A stretch of DNA of 9,481 nucleotides from an uncultured Clostridia bacterium (GTDB taxonomy: Bacteria; Bacillota_A; Clostridia; UMGS1840; HGM11507), in contig CAKRUL010000025.1 of NCBI GenBank assembly GCA_934403665.1, positions 1-9,481 on the forward strand, in the 5' to 3' direction. Below, piece after piece: positions 1-6,200 of this stretch. The position numbers were made by a program, and so were the translations under genes. The notes beneath the pieces were generated by a model that worked only from the letters and a program-made list of their open reading frames with translations, made no database searches and was not told the origin of the DNA. The first letter of the stretch is position 1. Each line of letters opens with the position of its first letter.

Positions 1-426
1 TTCCATGGTTTTCAGTTCCCATTGCCATTCATCCGTCATTTTCGGCCATGTGACAGACCATCCGGCGCCGTCCACACGAAAATAATACGAATTAGCATTT
101 CCGTCCTGCGCCTTGAAACGAACCCATATCTGATAACGAGCCTGTTCCTTCACATAAATATGAAACCGCAGATTTCCGGGATCCTCACGCAGAAGCGTTG
201 TGTTCCAGCTTCCGGTTCCCTTCACATAGCCTTCCCCCGAAGCAGTCGGATCATCATCCCTGCGCTCCCAAGGGGAGTTGACCACGGTTTCTGCCGCTTC
301 CGCCTCCAGCACCAGCGTATCTCCCGCAATCGGGACTGCGGTATGTTTCGCTTCTGCCGCTCCGGCAGGAATACAGCCAAACAAAATGCTGAGTGAAAGA
401 AACAGCGCACCTATTTTCTTTTTCAT
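1..426 (-). CDS. Secreted protein with N-terminal carbohydrate-binding-like domain (partial, C-terminus beyond window)
   Basis: The first 142 codons of a gene that runs off the low-coordinate edge. It starts at ATG 426, only 8 bases after the stop of the lyase gene; its GAGG ribosome binding site overlaps that TGA, so the two are almost certainly co-transcribed and may be translationally coupled. Residues 1-24 form a signal peptide (MKKK, then a hydrophobic stretch, ending around AGAAEA). A Cys lies in the hydrophobic core (LFGC), but Phe at -2 makes a lipobox unlikely. Residues ~30-140 match the N-terminal domain of the neighbouring lyase: both have an EAE motif, DDPxASGxGYV, DPGxL, YxIWxRxKA and a WQW signature. 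This resembles CBM6/CBM35-like beta-sandwiches that tether enzymes to glycans. The catalytic part, if any, lies outside the window, so this could be a second lyase, a hydrolase or a binding protein. Confidence 0.85.
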   Translation of the reverse strand, partial: MKKKIGALFLSLSILFGCIPAGAAEAKHTAVPIAGDTLVLEAEAAETVVNSPWERRDDDPTASGEGYVKGTGSWNTTLLREDPGNLRFHIYVKEQARYQIWVRFKAQDGNANSYYFRVDGAGWSVTWPKMTDEWQWELKTME

Positions 427-434
427 AGCAATCC

Positions 435-3400
435 TCACTTTCCGTCGATATGAATCACGGTTCCGTAAACCACCAACGGTTCTTCGGTTCCTCTCTGATA
501 AATCGCATAGCTTCTGATATAGTAATCGCGTACAGGCAGAGAAAGCAGTTCAATTCCGAACTGTCCCTTTGCGCTGAGCGCTTTTTTCGAGGTCAATCTC
601 CGACAATCCGCCGCTTGCAGAAGCGGCTCCGGATTGCTTGCCGAATAAAGCATACCCCACTCTGTTTTTTGATAGCCGGATGCCTGTTTGACCTGTCCGA
701 AGAAAATCTTTCCGTCCTCGGACGGATAAATCACATTCTCATAGGTATGCACTCCTGGCTGTGTTTCGTCCGCCTGATAGGAAACCGTCAACACACCGTC
801 TGCCGCCTGCACGGAGTAGATTCCCTCCGCATTCGGAACCAGCAGAGCGCCGTTATAACGAACCTCGCCGACCCGGTAGCCCTCCGTCGGAATCGGTGTC
901 AGGTGTAAAACCGTTCCTTCCGCAACGCCGAGAGCGCCTGCCCCCTGCAGAGGAATGCCCTCCGCTGAAACGGTGCCGCCCTCACCGACGGTATAGGTGA
1001 TCTGCCGCACGGAAACAGATTTTTCCGCCGCCGCTTTTGCCGCAGATCCTCCGGCAGAAAAGGCAAACAGGTAATCCTCCGGATTGGTCGCCTGCAGAGG
1101 AAGAACCGCATAGAAATCAAAGGACGCTTTGCCCTGCGCTCCGGTGTTTCCCTGCCCCAGGTAATAGACATAGCCTTCTCTGGCGGTTCCGCCATATGTA
1201 AATGAAACGGTCTCGCTGACTTTTCCCGGACAATTGCCTGCCATTAGAAGGGTGACCTCCCGATTGCTGCAAGCGGTGCTTCCATCGAACACCTGCACAT
1301 CAAGTGTGATATGGTGTTTTCCGGTCGCCTCATCATAAGCGCACGCTACGTTGCTGATGCGCGGCGTTAAGGTTCTTTGCGGCGTGCTTCCGGTTCGGAT
1401 CCATGCGACCTTTCCCACGGAATCCCATGAAAAGGAATGTCCCAAGGCAGTCAGAATTTCTCCTGCCGGAGCATAAAGAACTCTGTTTTGCCGGAGGAAA
1501 GGCTCTGTCAGCTTTGTTCGGATTCCATTGACAGAAATCTCCCGGCTCTGCGGAAAGAATTCCACCGTGCTGTCTTCTTTTTGGAAACAGGTGGCTGAAA
1601 TCTGCCGGTATTCCGGATTGGTTTTCTGCATCAGTTCTCCGACCGGAAGATATAAGGCGTCTTTCCGCAAAAGCGGTTCTGCCTGAAACGATTCAAACAT
1701 GCTGTTCAGCTTCACATCGATTGCCGTTCCGCCGGTCTTTGTAAGATTGGAAAACAAAGACAAATCAGCTCCGGCGACTGTCGCATCGCTGTGGGAAAGG
1801 GTGTATTCTCCGGCAGAAGCGGAGAAGGTGATCACATTCCGTCCCTCTGCCGTTTCACAAGTTTGAAGGGTGTTTCCCTGTGCGTTCTTTACCGTCCATT
1901 TTCCGGCTTGCACGCCGGTAACGGTAAAGAGAAAACTGCCCTGTGCATTCTGTGTTTTCACCGAGAAGCTTCCGCTCACCGGAACATCCCCCTTCGCGAG
2001 ATATGCCACTCGGTTCTTGATCTGAACGCCTACGAACTGTTCGTTGTTTTCGACCAGCTGCACCTCCAGCGGCGGCAGATTCTTCTGCGAATCGCTGACC
2101 TGAAGCACATTCAGAAAGACATCGTTCTTCGCGGCGGTTCGCGGCGAGACTTCGATCCGCCATTTGCCTGCCTCTGTTGTTTTTGTTTTCGGCACCGCCT
2201 TCCAGTTGATTCCGCCGCTCTCAAACTCGTGTCCTGCGCCGCCGACCTTTGTGATCTGCGGATTCTGCGGAAGAAGAGTATCGTTCACCAGCTTGCCGTG
2301 ATAGCCGGATTCGGTTCTCTGCACGGTTGTTCTGGTTCCTTCCGTCTGCGGCTCCTCCTCGGAGTGAAGCAGCCAGCTTTTCCGGAAGGAAGCGTCTGTG
2401 CTTGTGATATTGTCCAGCACAATCAGGGCGCCGGGATATTCCTCATCAAAGAAATTCAAAAACAGGAAGGAGCGGCTGTACTGCTCCACCTTACTGTTCG
2501 CATACGCTTTTGTCAGATCGCCTTTCAGATAACTGTGTGCCGGCTGTTTGGCATTCGGACCGAAATCATAGCCGAGGACTTCTGCCGTCTTATTTTCTTC
2601 CCTCTGCATTTCCAGAAGGTTTTTCGGCTCCAGACTTCCGGCGGTCAGGCGCTGTCCGCCGTCCGCGTGTTTCGTATATACCGAGCTTACCTGCTCGTTC
2701 GGATCATACACCAGCATACTGTTATGCGCCGCGGTTCGCTTGTGATAGTTCATGTCATGCAGGCTGGCATACCCCAAAGAGGTCACTGCGTTTCCGTTTT
2801 CGTCCTGAAATGCAGCGCTTTCGTATAACCCGGAATCAATCGCAAGCGCTCCCTTATAATAAATATCAAAATGCCCGGCATCGGCATGCTGATGACTGCC
2901 ATAGGCACTGCCCTGCAGGTTCATCTGCACCGTCATGCTGTCACTGTCCAGCCCATCCTCCCACGAGGTGCGCGCCGTCATCATCGGGAAAGGTGCTCCG
3001 GAATAAGCCGTCAAAGGGAAATCCCGGAAGCTGCCGCTCGGCTCCACATCCACATCATTCATAATCAGATGCATCACCGCACTGACATCCGAAATCACCG
3101 TCGAGGTGCTCTTTCCGCCCTGTAAATTGCGGTAATACTCCCGTTTCAGATAGGGATCCTGATACAGGTTCCCTGCCATAAAGAATACGGACGCATAGGA
3201 AGCGTCATATCCGTAAACACTTTTGGTCACATCATCCCCCGTCGGAATGTATTTTCCGTCGGGTTTTCTGGCATACAGAAGTCCATATGCCGGATTCTTC
3301 TGCGCGCTGTCATACACATTGTCATAGCCCATTCCGCGAAACAGGTAGGCACAGATCAAATCAAACGCATAGCGAAACCGCCCGTAAGAAGGGCCTTCGC

Positions 3401-4616
3401 TGAAGGTCATAGACTGATAGGCATAGTTCCTGACCGGAACAAAGCCGCTCAGAATTCTGCCTGCAACAATGTTATACACCTTCGGATCCTCGTCGTAAAA
3501 AGCAATTCCTGCCGTCAGCAGATCCTTGTTCAGCTGTGCCTCGGCATTGTGCCCCAGCACATCCCCCGTCTGAAGGGGCGGCCAGCCCACTTCTAAAGTT
3601 CTTGCATGCGCAAGGACATAATCCCGGATTTCCGTGCGCTCCGCATCCGTCATCAAAGGATAGCACCAATCATAGACCAAAGAAGCATCATAGATTCCCT
3701 GTCCGCCCATACGGGTGGCGGAGACCGGCTGGTTTTCCAGCGTGCGGATCATATTTTTGGCAATGGCGACCGCCTTGCGCCCCTTGACAGCATCCCCCTC
3801 CATCAGATATAAGAAGGCGTTTGCCTCCATACATTCCAGATAAGAGGTATTCATATTGGTAGATGCCCCGTTTGCAAGCGCCGGCAGGGTTCCGTCGGTT
3901 TCCATCTGGCTTTTGTGCAAAAGATATTGATACACCTGCACATTCTGCGGATGGGTCAGATTCTGCCGAATCCGCGGAATATCCGCACTTCTCAGAAATA
4001 CCCTCGGATGCTCCGCAGGCGGTGTGATGGAAGGAAACGAATAGCCAAACTGCTGAAGATATTCCGTATCTGTCATATTGTTTGGTTCCGGCTGATAGGT
4101 GATGGACGCGGCGAACACCAGCTGATCAATGGAATAGCCGATGTCCCGGTGTGCAAATTCAATCAGATGCTGACCGGCACCCATAGATTCCGTGCCAATC
4201 TGCATCCACTGCCATTGGTTTGCTCCGCGAATCTCTTTGATAGACCACGATTTGTTGTCTGTGCGGTACCAAACAGAGGTGGAACTGATATTCAGCGCCT
4301 TGACTCTCGCCCAGATATAGTAAGTTTTCGGTTCCTGCACCGTGATATAATACTGCAATTCTCCGGGATCGCTGTTCTTTTGGGAAGAATTGAATGCCGC
4401 CGTTCGGGCGACCGTCACATATCCTCCGCCGGAAGCGTCCGGATCATCCGTCATACGGAGAAAGGGTGCGTTCAGCTCCGCTCCGGAGAACTCTGCCTCC
4501 ACCGGAGAAAGCTCTCCGCCGACCGTTACAACGGAATAGGCACCGCCCGAAACAGGCGGCACACCGATCAAAAGAAAAACGGTGCAAAGAAAGATGGAAA
4601 ACATTTTTTTCTTCAT
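435..4616 (-). CDS. Secreted multidomain heparinase II/III-family polysaccharide lyase
   Basis: A 1393-residue exported protein, predicted to cleave a uronic-acid polysaccharide by beta-elimination outside the cell. Order: signal peptide (1-~26); CBM35/6-like domain (~36-172); alpha-toroid lyase domain (~200-540) opening with HPRVFLRSADIPRI; heparinase II/III beta-sandwich (~545-940); copper-amine-oxidase-N-like domain (~963-1075, with LYAPAGEILTALGHSFSWD); C-terminal trimodule (~1083-1393). Candidate catalytic residues are His356, Glu359, Tyr411 (in SEGPSY), Arg415 and His575. His577, Asp594 and His631 fit the metal site. Several of these spacings equal those I recall for heparinase II (PL21). 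The C-terminal ~310 residues are homologous to the complete mature protein encoded at 5127-6182. The reading frame stays open 75 codons upstream, but only ATG 4616 has both a ribosome binding site and a signal peptide. Family assignment is firm; substrate (glycosaminoglycan, alginate-like or other) is unknown. Confidence 0.9.
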   Translation of the reverse strand: MKKKMFSIFLCTVFLLIGVPPVSGGAYSVVTVGGELSPVEAEFSGAELNAPFLRMTDDPDASGGGYVTVARTAAFNSSQKNSDPGELQYYITVQEPKTYYIWARVKALNISSTSVWYRTDNKSWSIKEIRGANQWQWMQIGTESMGAGQHLIEFAHRDIGYSIDQLVFAASITYQPEPNNMTDTEYLQQFGYSFPSITPPAEHPRVFLRSADIPRIRQNLTHPQNVQVYQYLLHKSQMETDGTLPALANGASTNMNTSYLECMEANAFLYLMEGDAVKGRKAVAIAKNMIRTLENQPVSATRMGGQGIYDASLVYDWCYPLMTDAERTEIRDYVLAHARTLEVGWPPLQTGDVLGHNAEAQLNKDLLTAGIAFYDEDPKVYNIVAGRILSGFVPVRNYAYQSMTFSEGPSYGRFRYAFDLICAYLFRGMGYDNVYDSAQKNPAYGLLYARKPDGKYIPTGDDVTKSVYGYDASYASVFFMAGNLYQDPYLKREYYRNLQGGKSTSTVISDVSAVMHLIMNDVDVEPSGSFRDFPLTAYSGAPFPMMTARTSWEDGLDSDSMTVQMNLQGSAYGSHQHADAGHFDIYYKGALAIDSGLYESAAFQDENGNAVTSLGYASLHDMNYHKRTAAHNSMLVYDPNEQVSSVYTKHADGGQRLTAGSLEPKNLLEMQREENKTAEVLGYDFGPNAKQPAHSYLKGDLTKAYANSKVEQYSRSFLFLNFFDEEYPGALIVLDNITSTDASFRKSWLLHSEEEPQTEGTRTTVQRTESGYHGKLVNDTLLPQNPQITKVGGAGHEFESGGINWKAVPKTKTTEAGKWRIEVSPRTAAKNDVFLNVLQVSDSQKNLPPLEVQLVENNEQFVGVQIKNRVAYLAKGDVPVSGSFSVKTQNAQGSFLFTVTGVQAGKWTVKNAQGNTLQTCETAEGRNVITFSASAGEYTLSHSDATVAGADLSLFSNLTKTGGTAIDVKLNSMFESFQAEPLLRKDALYLPVGELMQKTNPEYRQISATCFQKEDSTVEFFPQSREISVNGIRTKLTEPFLRQNRVLYAPAGEILTALGHSFSWDSVGKVAWIRTGSTPQRTLTPRISNVACAYDEATGKHHITLDVQVFDGSTACSNREVTLLMAGNCPGKVSETVSFTYGGTAREGYVYYLGQGNTGAQGKASFDFYAVLPLQATNPEDYLFAFSAGGSAAKAAAEKSVSVRQITYTVGEGGTVSAEGIPLQGAGALGVAEGTVLHLTPIPTEGYRVGEVRYNGALLVPNAEGIYSVQAADGVLTVSYQADETQPGVHTYENVIYPSEDGKIFFGQVKQASGYQKTEWGMLYSASNPEPLLQAADCRRLTSKKALSAKGQFGIELLSLPVRDYYIRSYAIYQRGTEEPLVVYGTVIHIDGK

Positions 4617-4621
4617 AATAA

Positions 4622-4626
4622 CTCCC
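4622..4626 (-). promoter_or_regulatory. Ribosome binding site that fixes the lyase start
   Basis: GGGAG lies 5 bases before ATG 4616 on the minus strand. It supports this start over the ATG at 4841: the 75 extra residues the longer frame would add are Phe/Arg/His-rich, carry no export signal, and would place the true signal peptide inside the protein. No convincing -35/-10 pair sits just upstream. A TATATT lies 16 bases further up, but no good -35 stands at the right distance. Confidence 0.7.
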
Positions 4627-4784
4627 TGATAGAATATAGGGTGAAAAGAATGCCCCTGCAGAAAAACTGCGGCATTCCGCAAAACCTCACACGCCGCCGG
4701 AAAGGCAGCGGCTTTCTCTGTGTGTTCCGCTCGATTGCTTTGGAATGATGATAAGGGGAATGTTCCATGGTTCCATTGCTTTTG

Positions 4785-4855
4785 AAAAAAGAAACAGGGG
4801 AACGTTTTCGTGCTCTGTGCGCGGCAAAAAAAGCCATACAAGCCAAGCGTTCCCC
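4785..4855 (-). terminator. Candidate intrinsic terminator with long loop
   Basis: On the minus strand GGGGAACG (4855-4848) pairs perfectly with CGTTCCCC (4804-4797), followed at once by TGTTTCTTTTTTC. The 8-bp stem plus U-rich tail fits a rho-independent terminator for the operon that begins at 7949. The 43-base loop is unusually long and only weakly structured, so it could be leaky or act as an attenuator in front of the lyase gene. Confidence 0.45.
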
Positions 4856-4870
4856 CTTCCTTTGGTTTTC

Positions 4871-4906
4871 GGCGGACGGCGATCCGGAAACAGACGGCCG
4901 CCCGCC
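4871..4906 (-). other. GC-rich RNA hairpin without U-tract
   Basis: As minus-strand RNA, GGCGGGCGGC (4906-4897) pairs with GCCGTCCGCC (4880-4871) over 10 bp, with one G-U pair and a 16-base loop. On the plus strand the same position is an A-C mismatch, so the stem is better formed in the transcript of the surrounding genes. What follows on the minus strand (GAAAACC) is not a U-tract, so it fits an mRNA-stabilising or processing hairpin better than a terminator. Confidence 0.45.
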
Positions 4907-4945
4907 TTTCTTTTTGTTCTGTCTGCAGGAGTTTCCTGCCTTTTG

Positions 4946-5104
4946 TCAGACTCCCAGCGAGGAAGCCGAATAAGTCGTGATTGGGGTTTCCTCCAGCCCT
5001 TTTTCCGTCAGCCAGTCAGCCAACGGATCCGAAAGGGTATCGGAGACCGCCTCTTTTGAGAGTAACCGAAGAACCGTGAGTTCCGGTTTCTGATAAGCTT
5101 TCAT
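4946..5104 (-). CDS. 52-residue peptide of unknown function, MKxYxKPEL type
   Basis: ATG 5104 lies 22 bases after the stop of the 351-residue protein gene and has an excellent ribosome binding site (AAAGGAG, 8-base spacing). The longer in-frame version starting at 5236 would overlap the upstream gene and has no such site. The peptide begins MKAYQKPELTVLRLLSKE, followed by an acidic, Ser/Thr-rich C-terminal half ending SASSLGV. It has no signal peptide, no Cys and no membrane segment. Short peptides opening M-K-x-Y-x-K-P-E-hydrophobic are common in Clostridia and are mostly unannotated; some ribosomally made peptide precursors share this opening, but no modifying enzyme is visible nearby. It is co-transcribed with two exported proteins. 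I do not know its function. Confidence 0.7.
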   Translation of the reverse strand: MKAYQKPELTVLRLLSKEAVSDTLSDPLADWLTEKGLEETPITTYSASSLGV

Positions 5105-5126
5105 ATCGCTTTCTCCTTTCCTCCGC

Positions 5127-6182
5127 TTACGGATTCGGAGTTGCGGAAAGAACCCGATCGCCGTATACAACGGTCTGGACGCCGTCTTTTCCGTAAATTG
5201 CATACGATCTTGTGTAATAGGTTTTTCCTTTTTCAAAATCCCCGAAAATACAGATGCCGTAATTGCCTGCCGCGCTTCTTGCTTTCGCGCTCAGCTTCGT
5301 GCCGTTTCCGGCCGTCAGATCCTCGGAGGATGCTGCAAATTCCATCCCGTAATCAATCAGTGCATAACCGTTCACGTCCACAACCTTCGCAAACACGATG
5401 CTCATCGGATCGTTGATCAGCTTGCCGTTCACGGTCTGTGCCCCGGTGGATTGGAAAATGTTTTCATAAGTCTGCGGATTGCCCGGCTTGGAGGTGTCCT
5501 GCTTGAAGGAAACCGCAAGCGCGCTGTTGGCTGTCACAGCCGGCGTTTCATATTTTCCTTCGGAATTTGCAACCATTTCCACACCGCCATAGGTCACTTT
5601 ATCGACCACATAGCCATCGTTGGCAGTCGCTTCAAACACAACGGTTTTTCCTTCCACAACCGTGACGGAAGCGCCGCTGTTCACAACTGCTCCGTTTGCC
5701 TTCACCGTTCCGTTGGCATCAGCTGTGACAGCAATCTGATAGGTCGGAACAGGGATGCTGTTCTCTGCTTTGACGGAAGTATTCTCTCCCGTCATCACAT
5801 AGAGAAAATCCGTTGCATTGGTCATGGTGTCCGGCAGAGTCACATAAAAGTCGAAAGACGCTTTCTTCTCTGCACCGGTGTTTGCCTGGTTCAGATAATA
5901 TACATACCCTTCTTTCACAGCACCGTTATAGGTGAAAGAAGTTTTTCCGCTGATTTTTCCGGGCTGACTCCCCATCATCACAAGCGTGACATCCTTGTTT
6001 GCAAGGGGTTCTGTCCCGTTGAATGCCTGCACCTCCAAGGTAACATGGTGCTTGCCGGAGGCACTGTCATAACTGCATGATACATCGCTTGTCTGCAAAG
6101 TCACTGTTTCCGTTGCAAAAGCAGGAAGAAAGCAAGCCGCCAGCAGACAAACTGCGATTACGATAGAACTGATTCGTTTCAT
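5127..6182 (-). CDS. Secreted trimodular protein homologous to the lyase C-terminus
   Basis: A 351-residue exported protein. Start ATG 6182 follows a GGAGG-type ribosome binding site, 18 bases after the stop of the 582-residue protein gene. Its signal peptide ends near AFA (residue 23). The core also holds LAAC with Cys17, which fits a lipobox, so it could be a lipoprotein. Module 1 (~28-145) is a beta-sandwich with GKHHVTL, EGYVYYL and ASFDFYVTLP. Module 2 (~146-228) resembles the divergent InlB B-repeat type (GTVKANG, VVEGKTVVF, NDGYVVDKV). Module 3 (~236-347) is fibronectin-III-like, with NGYALIDYGM, YYTRSYAIY and VVYGD. The entire mature protein aligns with lyase residues ~1083-1393, about 50 of 83 identical in the best stretch. 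It has no catalytic motif; a role in glycan binding, docking or oligomerisation is inference. Confidence 0.85.
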   Translation of the reverse strand: MKRISSIVIAVCLLAACFLPAFATETVTLQTSDVSCSYDSASGKHHVTLEVQAFNGTEPLANKDVTLVMMGSQPGKISGKTSFTYNGAVKEGYVYYLNQANTGAEKKASFDFYVTLPDTMTNATDFLYVMTGENTSVKAENSIPVPTYQIAVTADANGTVKANGAVVNSGASVTVVEGKTVVFEATANDGYVVDKVTYGGVEMVANSEGKYETPAVTANSALAVSFKQDTSKPGNPQTYENIFQSTGAQTVNGKLINDPMSIVFAKVVDVNGYALIDYGMEFAASSEDLTAGNGTKLSAKARSAAGNYGICIFGDFEKGKTYYTRSYAIYGKDGVQTVVYGDRVLSATPNP

Positions 6183-6200
6183 TGCTTCACTCCTCCTTTT

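Larger units (their letters stand above)
4617..4945. other. Structured 329-base intergenic region between peptide gene and lyase
   Basis: No gene is supported here. Read on the minus strand it holds a series of hairpins: GCAGGA/TCCTGC with a 3-base loop (4925-4939), a GC-rich 10-bp stem (4871-4906), a long-loop stem followed by a U-rich tract (4785-4855), and a small hairpin with 5-bp stem TGCGG/CCGCA followed by GTTTTTC (4662-4681). ORFs that cross it are extensions or shadows without ribosome binding sites. Its likely role is partial termination or differential mRNA stability between the 5127-7949 gene group and the lyase pair (inference). Confidence 0.6.

Noticed and set aside
1791..2828. 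345-codon open frame on the plus strand
   Set aside because: It lies entirely antisense to the lyase coding region, is rich in Cys/Arg/His/Leu as expected of shadow frames, and shows no domain or ribosome binding site.
3915..4748. 277-codon open frame on the plus strand
   Set aside because: Antisense to the N-terminal part of the lyase gene, with atypical composition and no recognisable motif; the opposite strand carries a clear conserved enzyme.
4617..4841. N-terminal extension of the lyase to an ATG at 4841
   Set aside because: The 75 extra residues lack any domain, have no ribosome binding site, cross several hairpins, and would bury a clear signal peptide; ATG 4616 has GGGAG at proper spacing.
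4871..4920. Plus-strand intrinsic terminator (GC-rich stem followed by TTTCTTTTTG)
   Set aside because: No plus-strand gene lies upstream to terminate, and the stem has an A-C mismatch on that strand; the T-run may be coincidental, though a bidirectional role cannot be excluded.
5105..5236. 96-residue version of the small peptide starting at 5236
   Set aside because: It would overlap the preceding gene by over 100 bases, and the extra residues read as an out-of-frame translation of that gene; ATG 5104 has AAAGGAG at 8 bases.
5451..6080. 209-codon open frame on the plus strand
   Set aside because: Shadow of the trimodular protein gene, whose homology to the lyase tail proves the minus-strand frame.
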